Virus record (IMG/VR): IMGVR_UViG_3300050821_001428
Coordinates: 80,268-144,267 of that record
DNA: 64,000 nt
Strand: one strand, 5' to 3'
From: a virus
The notes below the pieces were generated by a model. The model was not told the DNA's origin. It made no database searches and was given only the letters and a program-made list of their open reading frames with translations. Each line of letters opens with the position of its first letter. Position 1 is the first letter of the stretch. Positions 16,139 through 24,948 of this stretch are shown piece by piece. Both the position numbers and the translations under genes were made by a program.

Positions 16139-17812
16139 TTAACTAATCGAAGTAGTTACTGTCCCGGTTGTTAGGTTCAAGCCAAATGTAATGTTAATGT
16201 AATTTAGTGGGAAGGCTGGTTGATAGCTAAACGATACACTGATCGTCGTTGGATTAAGACTAGTTAATGTCGCATTTGGTGCCGTGAACCCGACAATGAT
16301 CTTTGATCCCTGAAGGATCTGTAGGATACTATTGATAGTGGTTTCCACAATCATTGGTGAATTAGCGTTGGCTATGATCTGACCGATGATCTGATTATCT
16401 AGCGTCTGCTGGATGCTTTCGATCATTACGAACTGCGAGCGGACAACTGAAATTTCCTGACCAGATGAACCATCGGCAAGATCGACCGTAATACCCTGAC
16501 GGCAACGAATACCGTTATTTATATTCTCTAATACAAGTAGACCGTTAGCAGCGTCATTGTTTTTATCGGAAGGGGAACGGTTGTCAACGATAGATGAGAA
16601 TCCGCTGATGTATTGGCGGGTCAGGGCACTCGATGTTGCACGGGATACTAACGCTCCACCAATTGCAGCCGCAGCATACTGACCGCCGACCGTTATGGTT
16701 CCACCCTGAGCACCCGGTACATTGATATTGAAAGAGCTGGTATTTAGAAGGATACATTGCTTACTCAATGCGCCACCATAGTTGGAACGTAACGCGCTAG
16801 CATGAGTCCACAGCAGGCTATTTGGTGGTGACAGAGTACGTAGCTGCGCCGGGTTATAAGTACCATCTTCAGCTAAGACGGTCACCATGAAATCATTCTG
16901 TGAATTCTGATATGCGATATGTGCCTGAATCGATTCAAAAATCTCAAGGATCTGAGCGTTAGTCGTAACGCTTGCATTATCAAATCCGACTACAGGAATG
17001 ATAACATCCAAATTCGTAATAGAACGCAGAGTGTACAGTGTGTCACTCCAAGTCTGAGGGTTACCGATAGCTGTCGCCGTTGCTGGCTGCTGGGCACTTG
17101 TAGGATCACCCGGAGTTGCACGTTCAAATAAAGGCTGAAGGATAACTGACTGGGCACCATTCTGGAAAGCAAATGCTGCTGCTAGGGATAGCGGAGAATT
17201 GACGCCTGTGTATACAGTCAAACCATTGGATAGCGTATCGGTTGCCCATGCGTTACCAAATCGAGACTGAACCGCTCCAATGTCATACATGCGTATCGGA
17301 TTCCAATAATCGGTTGGCGTATACGTATAAGTGACGTTGACTAACTTAGGAACCCATGTGGTACCATCGTTGCTTGGATTAAAGGCACCACCTTGGATTG
17401 GGGTGAGCGTACCTGTTGAAGCAGAAGGGGTGATTGAGTTTACGCCACCATCGGGTGGGCCTTCACCAGATTGTACCGAGTAATCCCCAGGGACGCTACC
17501 GGTGTGCTGGATATAACCGGTACCGGGTGGAGTACCATAAGAAGGATTAATCGCATCCGTCATGCTCAAGACTTCAACAAGGACTGCATCATCATTAATT
17601 GACTCAATGGTCGGAAGCACCATCGGGGAACTATTGACACCGAAGAGAATCGTATCTGTAACGGTTATAGGAGATAGCCCGCTAGCCGAATTACCAGGGA
17701 CACCGACAAGGCATAGATTTGATCCAGAGATAACGTTAGGTGTGATCTGTTGAGTGGTGATTCCGGTGACGGTCACTCCGGGAGGTGTATAATTCGAATT
17801 AGAGACAGACAT
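16139..17812 (-). CDS. Contractile tail sheath protein
   Basis: The 557-residue protein has the features of phage sheath proteins. The N-terminus begins YTPPGVTVTGITTQQITPN, followed by a variable domain. A conserved-looking core includes NLDVIIPVVGFDNASVTTNA (mid-protein) and AAAIGGALVSRATSSALTRQ. The C-terminal domain contains INNGIRCRQGITVDLADGS and ends in strands (NPTTISVSFSYQPAFPLNYI). It polymerises around the tube and contracts to drive DNA injection. Length and order (sheath, tube, chaperone, tape measure) match other myoviruses, so this is the anchor for the contractile-tail assignment. Confidence 0.9.
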   Translation of the reverse strand: MSVSNSNYTPPGVTVTGITTQQITPNVISGSNLCLVGVPGNSASGLSPITVTDTILFGVNSSPMVLPTIESINDDAVLVEVLSMTDAINPSYGTPPGTGYIQHTGSVPGDYSVQSGEGPPDGGVNSITPSASTGTLTPIQGGAFNPSNDGTTWVPKLVNVTYTYTPTDYWNPIRMYDIGAVQSRFGNAWATDTLSNGLTVYTGVNSPLSLAAAFAFQNGAQSVILQPLFERATPGDPTSAQQPATATAIGNPQTWSDTLYTLRSITNLDVIIPVVGFDNASVTTNAQILEIFESIQAHIAYQNSQNDFMVTVLAEDGTYNPAQLRTLSPPNSLLWTHASALRSNYGGALSKQCILLNTSSFNINVPGAQGGTITVGGQYAAAAIGGALVSRATSSALTRQYISGFSSIVDNRSPSDKNNDAANGLLVLENINNGIRCRQGITVDLADGSSGQEISVVRSQFVMIESIQQTLDNQIIGQIIANANSPMIVETTINSILQILQGSKIIVGFTAPNATLTSLNPTTISVSFSYQPAFPLNYINITFGLNLTTGTVTTSIS

Positions 17813-17848
17813 TATAAGATCACTTTTTAAATTGTAGGAAAACGAGGT

Positions 17849-18634
17849 TTATATATCTGATTCGGCAGAAGCCGGACTGGTGAACTCATAGAAATCCGTA
17901 CCTACGTTGGTAGTCGGATCATTTAGTTGCAAACTCTCTGTAACCGTTAGATCAACAACCTCGATTAGTGATGACCCTCCGTAATTAGAATTAGCGTTAG
18001 GAGTGGCTGAGTATAAGTCTCCCATAATCTCTACGCTGTACCCGGCGCAATAAGCTAGCTTATCTTTGGCGTTCCAAGGGAGGGGGCTTTGTGTCTCTGA
18101 AATAGGGTAAATTCTGTCTGTATTTAGGAACGGCATATTGTAGTATCCGTAGGGAGTTTGATTCATATAGAAGTACAGACGCTGTATGAATTTATTACCC
18201 CATGGAGTAGCATCAGTGGTTGCTAGAATTTCCACCAAAGCGTCACGAACCAAACCAAGGTCAGTTGAGGACTGTGCATATGCTTCAAATACTATCTGGC
18301 CGTGATACAGACGATGATAATACTTCATAAAGACGCTCGGGTTCTGCGGATCGGGATCATATGGTGAGGGTAGCCATTCTTCATGGCCTACACCGGCATT
18401 AATATTATCTCGCTCTATATACTTAACCAAGACAGCAGGTAGCGTGTATTCATCCTGATTGAATGAAACAGCTACTTTGGTCGCATTAATACGCTTGGAT
18501 ATATGTGCGTCGAAGGCATCTTGCATAGACTCAGCCGCCCAACGCTTAATGAACGTAACATATTGCCATGATGAAGTCTGCAACACATAATTACGAGGTG
18601 GTTGATAGAATTCGGGATCGTGAGTAAAGCTCAT
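17849..18634 (-). CDS. Tail terminator/completion-like structural protein
   Basis: The 261-residue protein starts within the last four bases of its upstream neighbour (ATGA-type overlap) and precedes the sheath gene. The N-terminal half (FIKRWAAESMQDAFDAHISK, INATKVAVSFNQDEYTLPAV) has the helix-plus-strands look of tail terminator or neck proteins. The C-terminus is acidic and flexible. In comparable phages the gene just before the sheath encodes the protein that caps the tail and joins it to the neck. The role is inferred from position; no motif is diagnostic. Confidence 0.65.
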   Translation of the reverse strand: MSFTHDPEFYQPPRNYVLQTSSWQYVTFIKRWAAESMQDAFDAHISKRINATKVAVSFNQDEYTLPAVLVKYIERDNINAGVGHEEWLPSPYDPDPQNPSVFMKYYHRLYHGQIVFEAYAQSSTDLGLVRDALVEILATTDATPWGNKFIQRLYFYMNQTPYGYYNMPFLNTDRIYPISETQSPLPWNAKDKLAYCAGYSVEIMGDLYSATPNANSNYGGSSLIEVVDLTVTESLQLNDPTTNVGTDFYEFTSPASAESDI

Positions 18635-19398
18635 CTATCCACCTCTATGCTATACGCAATATCAAAATCCGGTATCTTGCTGATTTCACCAGCATATCCA
18701 ATAATCATGCGATTATTATTTGCTGTGATAGGGCCATCTCCAACGCCGCGAGCACCACGGCGATTGACACCATGCATACTGATTGGACTCATTTGTTTCA
18801 ATTGATAACGTTCGTAAGTTTCTGTGATACGGCCTTGATTATCTAATGCACACGTTATTAAGATATCATTATCACCAACCTCTGGATACCATGGCAGTTG
18901 TACAGTCGCCGTTTGCATACGTGTCAAAGCTCCCTGTTCGGATAATTTCCATTGATCTTCTGGGCGGTCGGGGAGGATGACATAAGTTAGGAAACCGGGA
19001 CCATACCCACGATACTTAGGGGCAGGGACAAACCAAGGGAACGGCTGTTCATTTGATTCGATAATTGTAAAGATATCGGGGTTGTCTGGGTCTTCTGATC
19101 CAAACCACTCTCCTGGTTGAGTCTCTATCGAGCAGATACCAATACCATGTGAAAGTACATCACCCCAATACTCAGATTGTCCCATAACATAATCAAAAGT
19201 AGCAACCTTCTGAGCAATCCCATCGGTAACATCCCTTGTCGTGTACATCTTTTTTATCAATACTGGCGTACCAATATATTGATAAACATCTGCCGATGTA
19301 CGCCGTAAATCCCTAACCTCCCAAGGAACCCCCGGTGTATTAGCCAATGTTATAGATGTTACGTCAGTATACTGCGGGGGGTTCAGAGGCATATTCAA
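18631..19398 (-). CDS. Head-tail connector/neck-region structural protein
   Basis: This 255-residue protein is beta-rich, with Trp and Pro clusters such as PFPWFVPAPKYRGYGPGFLT and ATVQLPWYPEVGDNDILITC. It overlaps the start of the next gene by four bases, so the two products are probably made in equal amounts. It lies upstream of the terminator-like and sheath genes and downstream of a connector-like gene. A neck or head-closure role is the most economical inference. No named family is recognised. Confidence 0.62.
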   Translation of the reverse strand: MNMPLNPPQYTDVTSITLANTPGVPWEVRDLRRTSADVYQYIGTPVLIKKMYTTRDVTDGIAQKVATFDYVMGQSEYWGDVLSHGIGICSIETQPGEWFGSEDPDNPDIFTIIESNEQPFPWFVPAPKYRGYGPGFLTYVILPDRPEDQWKLSEQGALTRMQTATVQLPWYPEVGDNDILITCALDNQGRITETYERYQLKQMSPISMHGVNRRGARGVGDGPITANNNRMIIGYAGEISKIPDFDIAYSIEVDR

Positions 19399-19454
19399 CC
19401 ATTATGCTCTGGGAATTAGGTAATCTGTGATACAGGCTCCCAGGCATGTTGTAT

Positions 19455-19778
19455 CTAATGAAGTCCAATCCTCACGGAATACCAATGTCCATGTACCCGT
19501 TGGTCCATGTGGTTGGGAACAGCAACTGGCGCTCTAGAGGGGCCAGTGGGACCAACGGGTAACGCCAAAGCAGCCTGTAACTCACTTAGAGCATCAGCAA
19601 CGTATACCTGTGCGTCACTTACGGTAGTCGCAGCTTTAATCAAACTAGCCTTACCGCCCTTATTGATCATTACCTCCTGAGCATTGTGAATGGAGTTTGC
19701 TATCGATGTTAGATATGTTTGAATGCTCGTAATATACGTTTGGGCGACGGTAAGATCTATTTGTAATGAATTAGCCAT
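19455..19778 (-). CDS. Small helical protein with collagen-like remnant at C-terminus
   Basis: The 107-residue product begins with a helical, Ile/Thr-rich segment (DLTVAQTYITSIQTYLTSIA) followed by an Ala-rich helix. At residues 75-81 it has PVGPTGPS, a short collagen-like phrase as in the fibre gene at 24949-30276. It then ends in an unrelated tail (RVHGHWYSVRIGLH). The collagen phrase lies on a 12-base inverted repeat. It may be the worn remainder of a longer fibre-like protein. Function is unknown; a virion accessory role is suggested by its neighbours. Confidence 0.6.
   Translation of the reverse strand: MANSLQIDLTVAQTYITSIQTYLTSIANSIHNAQEVMINKGGKASLIKAATTVSDAQVYVADALSELQAALALPVGPTGPSRAPVAVPNHMDQRVHGHWYSVRIGLH
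19495..19560. repeat. 12-base perfect inverted repeat with inner palindrome
   Basis: ACCCGTTGGTCC at 19495-19506 is matched by GGACCAACGGGT at 19549-19560. Between them an inner ACTGGC/GCCAGT pair could extend the structure. It lies in the C-terminal codons of a small gene, so it may act in the RNA or mark a past rearrangement. Confidence 0.6.
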
Positions 19779-19787
19779 AAAGTTAAA

Positions 19788-20186
19788 TTACTTATGCGCA
19801 GGATGGTATAATGTATTTAGATTAGTAACGGATATACAGTTAACAGGGCCAATCTGCTTAGCAATCGATCTAATTTCTTTAATAGATGCATCGGCTTGGG
19901 TCACCGATATCAGATGCTTGTGCTCCTGCGCCCTAACCTCTGGGATAAACCCCAATGTGATATTTTTCAGAGAAACACGGAGCTTATTGCCTCGTTTACA
20001 TTGTTGGACGAGAACTGATTGTGTGTTCGTCTTTAAACGGTGGAAAATCTCCTGTGTTAACATCTTCTGGTTATGATTTTCCATATTAGAATGGGCACGC
20101 TCCTGATGAAGAGTGTAAATAACCACCGCCGTAAGCATTGCGTAGGCTACTACGTGCCAATTTATCTTGCTAAATAAATTACGCAA
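19788..20186 (-). CDS. Single-pass membrane protein with soluble C-terminal domain
   Basis: This 132-residue protein has a short basic N-terminus, then a hydrophobic segment at residues about 11-26 (VVAYAMLTAVVIYTLHQ) and a polar, partly helical remainder ending in a small beta/alpha segment. The topology (short cytoplasmic start, one membrane span, outside domain) resembles spanin-like or superinfection-related phage proteins, but no motif proves it. It lies between structural genes on the minus strand. Function unknown. Confidence 0.6.
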   Translation of the reverse strand: MRNLFSKINWHVVAYAMLTAVVIYTLHQERAHSNMENHNQKMLTQEIFHRLKTNTQSVLVQQCKRGNKLRVSLKNITLGFIPEVRAQEHKHLISVTQADASIKEIRSIAKQIGPVNCISVTNLNTLYHPAHK

Positions 20187-20236
20187 TTTGATATAACCTC
20201 CTATATATTAGACACACCGATTTGTTAGTTATATAA

Positions 20237-21331
20237 CTAAAAACCTCGATATACGCCCCGAGTTGAATAGTTCGAATAGGGATATAAACGCCCTGCTTTG
20301 GATAGAGTAAGTAATGCAGAGTGGCCCAGGCGAAGTTCGGTTCTCTTCATGAGGCGAACAGCAGCGATATAGTCCTCGTATTCAATTTGATAGATCTGCC
20401 CCCACGCTTGTTGATAACGAGTACGGTCAGCCCAAACCAACTGTCCCTGTCCGGTTGGGGTGAAGATTTCCGTATAAGAACGCATGAGGTGGCGGATAGT
20501 CAATACTAATACGCCCTTTGTTAGCAGGGGCATATTGGGATTCGGTACAGCACCGGCATGTGCTGTAAAATTGTCAATAGTGTAATTAGTAGGAGGCATC
20601 TGCACGTTGATATCGAACAGAGCTTCGGGGATAAACCGGGAGATTTTCTCCTTGTCGAAATGATTCAAAGTACGGTCGCGCAGCCACGGACCTCCTTCAT
20701 TAGAATCAAACACATCTTCAAGGCGCATCCAGACCGAATCGGTAATCTGATCTATCGCTGTCGGCTCAGGTAGATTAAAGGGATCAACTACCGTAAACGA
20801 TGTAATAACCGAACGCTTCTCGCCTGTAACGAGGTTGAATTGTGCAGTAGCTATATAAGGGCCAATAGCTTGGGTTTCTGTCCATAATAGGGTAGCTTCT
20901 CCGCTATCAAGGATCGTGCCTCTATCGGAGATCGTCGTTAAAAATGTACCAGGGGTATTGAATGCAATTACGGCACCATTAGTTCCGCCCGATACACCGG
21001 TAATCTTAGTACCGTTAACGCCTGTATAAGTGAATTCTTCAACACCGATACTATCCTGAATAAATACGGTTCCTGACGATGGTATATCCTCTAAGGACTG
21101 AAAATTAATTTCGGTCACCGGTAGAGTATAAGAAACCCCACCATCCGTCATCTGTAGTACGGTCGGTGTTTGTACGGTATAGTTGACCCCAGTGACTTGA
21201 TCGGCGGTTACTGGCTGTCCGTTGATTTCAAGATTACAAAGCAGATTAAGACTATCTCCTTGAAATACCGAACCTAAGTATGAATTATATACGCCAAGAC
21301 TCAATTTAAACACCACCATATAGGAATGCAA
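20237..21331 (-). CDS. Head-tail adaptor-like protein with beta N-terminal domain
   Basis: The 364-residue protein has two parts. Residues about 10-180 are beta-rich and contain a segment (VFIQDSIGVEEFTYTGVNGT) that resembles repeated FTG-type modules in other virion proteins here. The C-terminal half is helical (RDRTLNHFDKEKISRFIPEA, then RTRYQQAWGQIYQIEYEDYI) and looks like a head-tail adaptor. The true start may be the Met at residue 5 (MVVFKLSLG). The first bases overlap the divergent gene's longest reading frame. It is the first gene of the tail operon, consistent with a neck component. Confidence 0.65.
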   Translation of the reverse strand: MHSYMVVFKLSLGVYNSYLGSVFQGDSLNLLCNLEINGQPVTADQVTGVNYTVQTPTVLQMTDGGVSYTLPVTEINFQSLEDIPSSGTVFIQDSIGVEEFTYTGVNGTKITGVSGGTNGAVIAFNTPGTFLTTISDRGTILDSGEATLLWTETQAIGPYIATAQFNLVTGEKRSVITSFTVVDPFNLPEPTAIDQITDSVWMRLEDVFDSNEGGPWLRDRTLNHFDKEKISRFIPEALFDINVQMPPTNYTIDNFTAHAGAVPNPNMPLLTKGVLVLTIRHLMRSYTEIFTPTGQGQLVWADRTRYQQAWGQIYQIEYEDYIAAVRLMKRTELRLGHSALLTLSKAGRLYPYSNYSTRGVYRGF

Positions 21332-21913
21332 TCAAGGTCACTAGCACCAGTAAACAAGATATGTAGAGAACAAGCATCATCTATTATCGATCTGCTAGAA
21401 TGTATTCATATGAACGTAGAATATAAAGCCGTACTGATTTACAATTACTCGGACGGGGGATTCGTGGGCTACGGAATCCAGGGGTTAAATAAACTTCAGA
21501 GTACCAACATTTGGACCGAAGGAGAAGAAGTCGATCTTTTTAATAGGTTGCAAGCCCTAAACGAATCCAACGATATCAAATCATGCTGGCCACATCCTCA
21601 AGATCCGGATGTGGTGTCGCTACTAGACGATCATAACTTCCACCCAATCGAATATACCGTTACTGACGTTATTGATAAGGATCGTTCCACCTTGGTATAT
21701 GAGCAGATTGAAGATCGAGATATAACAGGAATCACAACTGGTAAATTTGTAGACGGAGATATTGATTTGTCCCGCAGCGATGTGGTATATAAATCAATTC
21801 AGATTCCTAAGAATCCATCGGATATGAAGATGCGCCTTCAAGATGCAATGGAAACTATTGCTAGACGTAGGGTTGCGAATAGTCAAGCTAGACGTGCTAG
21901 ACTAGAGATATGA
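21326..21913 (+). CDS. Unknown protein upstream of phosphoesterase
   Basis: The longest frame encodes 195 residues, but the more likely start is the ATG at 21410 (MNVEYKAVLIYNY), giving about 167 residues. It removes overlap with the divergent gene and lies 8 bases after a TAGAAT box. The N-terminal half has a compact alternating pattern (YSDGGFVGYGIQGLNK), and the C-terminus is an Arg/Ala-rich helix (ETIARRRVANSQARRARLEI). It overlaps the next ATG by four bases. No family is recognised. The coupling suggests it works with the phosphoesterase. Confidence 0.72.
   Translation: MQSRSLAPVNKICREQASSIIDLLECIHMNVEYKAVLIYNYSDGGFVGYGIQGLNKLQSTNIWTEGEEVDLFNRLQALNESNDIKSCWPHPQDPDVVSLLDDHNFHPIEYTVTDVIDKDRSTLVYEQIEDRDITGITTGKFVDGDIDLSRSDVVYKSIQIPKNPSDMKMRLQDAMETIARRRVANSQARRARLEI
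21396..21401 (+). promoter_or_regulatory. Candidate -10 box of leaderless type
   Basis: TAGAAT sits eight bases before the ATG at 21410. No convincing -35 hexamer is seen 16-18 bases upstream. It is listed because two other plus-strand genes here have the same close -10-to-ATG spacing. Confidence 0.3.
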
Positions 21914-22698
21914 GCGATTCATTCCTAATAGGTGATGTTCAGGGCCAAGATGCCCTACTTAAGCGACTCTTGATCCAAGAGGGCTTAATGAGCGAGGCCG
22001 GTGAACGGCTCCGTCCAGAAGTCACTGTGATCCAACTCGGTGACCTGGGACATTTTGCAAGATATCATATGGGTAGTGATCGTATCGATCCAGAAAACGA
22101 TGAGGCTTGCTTCAAGCTGCTTGAGGATGGAGTGATCGACTTGATGCTTTGGGGCAATCATGATCGTCCTATCATGTGCCACCTAAGCATAGACAATATC
22201 TTTGGTGGATACCTAGCGCCGTCACTAGATTTCGTTCATAAAGTTCAGGGACTTAGAGCACAGGGTAAGATCAAACTTGCTCAATCTATTGACGGATTCT
22301 TACTAACCCACGCGGGCTTACATTCTCATTGGGAGCATATGGATATCACTGATCCAGAGGATATCGCTGGCATACTAAATTCATATGACGAATTCCACTT
22401 CGATGGCGCATCGTCCGTACATAGAGAGGTCGAACAGTTTATCGACACGATTGGACCAACACGCGGAGGCCGGGACAAATTTGGTGGCATCTTGTGGCGC
22501 GATAATAATGATGAGCCTTTATGGAATGGTGTACGCCAAATCTATGGCCACTCGGCATATGAAACAGTACAGACGCAACCCTCACGAAGTGAGGTTTCAT
22601 ATTGCCTCGATGTGAGTAAATACGATCGTATTGGTGGGATTTGGCTACCAAGCGAAAAGATCGTCACAATCGGGTTAGATGATGTTACCCTCGACTAG
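21910..22698 (+). CDS. ApaH/PPP-like metallophosphoesterase
   Basis: The 262-residue protein has the calcineurin-like motif series in order. These are GDVQG at residues 8-12 (the form seen in many ApaH proteins), LGDLG at 43-47, GNHD at 82-85, LTHAG with His 134, and YGHSAY near residue 217. These residues bind two metals. Family members hydrolyse diadenosine tetraphosphate, remove NAD or Np4 caps from RNA, or dephosphorylate proteins. Here it could act on alarmones or capped transcripts during infection. The substrate cannot be told from sequence. It is translationally coupled to the gene before it. Confidence 0.85.
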   Translation: MSDSFLIGDVQGQDALLKRLLIQEGLMSEAGERLRPEVTVIQLGDLGHFARYHMGSDRIDPENDEACFKLLEDGVIDLMLWGNHDRPIMCHLSIDNIFGGYLAPSLDFVHKVQGLRAQGKIKLAQSIDGFLLTHAGLHSHWEHMDITDPEDIAGILNSYDEFHFDGASSVHREVEQFIDTIGPTRGGRDKFGGILWRDNNDEPLWNGVRQIYGHSAYETVQTQPSRSEVSYCLDVSKYDRIGGIWLPSEKIVTIGLDDVTLD

Positions 22699-22828
22699 AA
22701 TCGTGCTGGTTGTCGTAGCTTGTACATCTTTTGCCTTACTAGGCATTGTAAATCTATTTACTGGCGATACTAATGCAGGTATCGCTAGCATTTTGCTAGC
22801 GATAGCAAATGCTTTATTGCTACTTTAA
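22682..22828 (+). CDS. 48-residue two-span membrane protein
   Basis: An ATG inside the last codons of the phosphoesterase gene opens a 48-codon frame. It has two hydrophobic segments (VLVVVACTSFALLGIVNLF and ASILLAIANALLLL) split by a short polar turn (TGDTNAG). The last nine bases overlap the convergent gene's end. An 11-base perfect inverted repeat lies in the second segment. Size and topology fit a small holin or antiholin-like or other phage membrane peptide, but nothing proves it. Confidence 0.55.
   Translation: MLPSTRIVLVVVACTSFALLGIVNLFTGDTNAGIASILLAIANALLLL
22780..22804. terminator. Perfect 11-base stem, 3-base loop between convergent operons
   Basis: TATCGCTAGCA, loop TTT, TGCTAGCGATA. 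It lies near the end of the plus-strand cassette, just before the 3' end of the minus-strand gene at 22820. The following plus-strand bases are only mildly T-rich, so termination is likely but unproven. Confidence 0.5.
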
Positions 22829-23140
22829 CCTATATGGCTGATATAGGTCGTTAGTACGATCTGATGATAACGAGTCTGGGGACCAATACACTTCTGTTAG
22901 CGTATTAGAAGTATCTACTTCCCAATAGTAATCATTTAAATCAGATTGCACCTGTACTTGTTGCCCAGATATATCGGTCGGTTGATATATATACCCCATA
23001 ATAGGATACGTATTGTAACCCGCTTCGATCCCTAAGGTAGTAGTCGTTGTATTTTCGACCACCCATTGTTTTTCAATTGAAATATCAAGGCTAGGTGCTA
23101 CATTCTCTGTAATATTGATATTTGTATTATGAGTAGGCAT
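22820..23140 (-). CDS. Small virion-region protein, unknown
   Basis: The 106-residue protein is Thr/Asn-rich at the start, then Tyr, Gln and Asp-rich, with beta-type spacing (QQVQVQSDLNDYYWEVDTSN, TEVYWSPDSLSSD). It closes the minus-strand fibre operon and converges with the phosphoesterase cassette. No domain is recognised. A minor structural role is inferred from neighbours. Confidence 0.65.
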   Translation of the reverse strand: MPTHNTNINITENVAPSLDISIEKQWVVENTTTTTLGIEAGYNTYPIMGYIYQPTDISGQQVQVQSDLNDYYWEVDTSNTLTEVYWSPDSLSSDRTNDLYQPYRLK

Positions 23141-23149
23141 TGCTAATCG

Positions 23150-23779
23150 TTACTGATTTAAGAATTCCCAAGATAATACAAGGGTATCTCCCTCTGTCAA
23201 CCCAAGTGGAGCAAAATTAGCCTTAGCAAATAGATTACCACCTGTTACAGTAGAAACACCCGGAGGATTTCCTTGGGTAACAGGATCATTAGTAACTAGC
23301 GTAGATAATGCCGTAGTACCCTTCTGTGCCCGCACAACCGTTAGAGTAGTCGTACCCGAACCGGCTGTGACTTGCATAACCTCAGTGCGTATCTGGATAT
23401 ATCCGCCATTTCCGGGGGTTAAAGGAGTATTAGTGACGACTTGAGTACCGCTAAATGATCCAATTACAGTCGATGACGATTGTAGTACACCGACAAGGGG
23501 TACCGTAAATACATCGGAGATACCAGCTTCGGAGATAGTAATAGAACCACTTGGTTGAATCGTACCTGTAATCTTTAGAGTATCATTAGTCGTAACTGTC
23601 GTAACAGCCGATGCAGTGGCTAGAACCCGAGGCCCAGCTTCTTTGAACAAGGCGATATCAGTAGCCGCAGACGTTAGGGCAAGCGGATTACTACCTGAAG
23701 ATAGATAGTAGGAAATTGGACTGCCAGCCATTATGCTGACCGCCATCGACTTTCCTGTATTCGTTAATACATAAGCCAT
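23150..23779 (-). CDS. Beta-rich virion protein
   Basis: The 209-residue protein is strongly beta-type: MAYVLTNTGKSMAVSIMAG at the start, then Thr/Val/Ser-rich strands, and a GGYIQIRTEVMQVTAGSGTT segment. That segment resembles the 'G-I-Y-TG-FTG' modules in other structural proteins in the window. It ends TEGDTLVLSWEFLNQ. It sits between the glycosyltransferase gene and a small unknown gene, so a fibre-associated or tail accessory role is inferred. No named family is recognised. Confidence 0.7.
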   Translation of the reverse strand: MAYVLTNTGKSMAVSIMAGSPISYYLSSGSNPLALTSAATDIALFKEAGPRVLATASAVTTVTTNDTLKITGTIQPSGSITISEAGISDVFTVPLVGVLQSSSTVIGSFSGTQVVTNTPLTPGNGGYIQIRTEVMQVTAGSGTTTLTVVRAQKGTTALSTLVTNDPVTQGNPPGVSTVTGGNLFAKANFAPLGLTEGDTLVLSWEFLNQ

Positions 23780-23787
23780 TACATTTA

Positions 23788-24846
23788 TTATGCCGATGGT
23801 ACTTCATAGAAACCTTGGCCAAATAATGTTTGCAAATGTCTGAAATATTTATCATATTCAGGGCCAATCGCTGCTAGCGAAAATCTTTGTATTGTTTCGG
23901 TACGAAAAATAGTCCGATGAAGAGATGTTAGCTGCTGTGCCTCAGCGACTGCGTTACAGAATGATGCAATCGAATTACAACGCCATTTTGGAGATATGTT
24001 CTCTGCAAATGCCCCCCAATTAGTTGTAATTGCTGGCGTACCCATAAACAAGGATTCAATAGTCACACCGCCAAACGGTTCGATATATAGTGTAGGGGCT
24101 AATAGGGCAATTGCTCCACCCATTAATTTCGAACGTTCCTGAGGTCCGACAACGCCATGATATTCAACCCAATTAGGTAGAGGGTAATTGCCTGACCCAG
24201 CTATATGTAGTGGTAATCCGGTACGTTCAGCTACTTCAAGAACAATTTGTAATCCCTTGCGTTCGATGAGTCTGCCTACATAAAGAAGATAATTACGATC
24301 ATTAGACATGTATTTTGATGGAAATTCGCACTTATCGAAATAGTTCGGGATTACCGTATCATAAAAACGTCCATTCAGATCATGGGCATCATTGATTTGA
24401 CTTCCATAAACCGAATGCATCCAAGCAAAAGATTCAAATACATGGTGTGTATCCGGAATAATCCCCGAATATCCAATGCCGAATTCGCAAACTATATGAT
24501 TAGGAAATGCTTCCTTAATTGGTAGCTGCGCCCGTCCACCAATAAGACAGATGATATCGTGTTGTTCGATGCGATCTTTAATCAACATGATAGATTTATC
24601 ATTAAAGCGTTTGAAAATACGGTTATCGGGATTAAATTCGGGTATAAATCCATCGAGATATTTCTCATCGGTAACGGCTAGGTATTCCGTGCATCTAGCT
24701 TCGTTTTCAACACCGGCATAAAGGTAAACTTCATGCCCTTGGTCCATCATCATGTCACAGAATTTCTTGACTTTTTGTGTATACGCGCACCATGAATATT
24801 CAGCAGTAGTGCAAGTATGAGGTAAGCTAGGGATATGAAGGCGCAT
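23788..24846 (-). CDS. GT4-family glycosyltransferase
   Basis: The 352-residue protein shows a GT-B glycosyltransferase pattern. LLYVGRLIERKGLQ (187-200) opens the nucleotide-sugar domain, LHIAGSG follows, and EPFGGVTIE at 256-264 is the EX7E motif typical of GT4. It would transfer a sugar from a nucleotide donor to an acceptor. It lies next to the collagen-like fibre gene and in the same direction, so glycosylation of the fibre is a reasonable inference. Modification of host wall glycans or of phage DNA are alternatives. No membrane segment is visible. Confidence 0.85.
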   Translation of the reverse strand: MRLHIPSLPHTCTTAEYSWCAYTQKVKKFCDMMMDQGHEVYLYAGVENEARCTEYLAVTDEKYLDGFIPEFNPDNRIFKRFNDKSIMLIKDRIEQHDIICLIGGRAQLPIKEAFPNHIVCEFGIGYSGIIPDTHHVFESFAWMHSVYGSQINDAHDLNGRFYDTVIPNYFDKCEFPSKYMSNDRNYLLYVGRLIERKGLQIVLEVAERTGLPLHIAGSGNYPLPNWVEYHGVVGPQERSKLMGGAIALLAPTLYIEPFGGVTIESLFMGTPAITTNWGAFAENISPKWRCNSIASFCNAVAEAQQLTSLHRTIFRTETIQRFSLAAIGPEYDKYFRHLQTLFGQGFYEVPSA

Positions 24847-24948
24847 AGCTTATATTATATCATACTAAAAGAAAAATCCACCGGGATCGAATCGAACCTA
24901 CTGATTAGCGATACGCCGTAGTGCCGCGCGATTTGTTGCGACTAGGTA

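Noticed and set aside
24870-24925. tRNA 3'-half-like sequence on the minus strand (TTCGATT T-loop look followed by GATCCCGG)
   Set aside because: The T-stem does not pair and no matching acceptor strand or anticodon arm lies within tRNA distance. At most it is a worn remnant.
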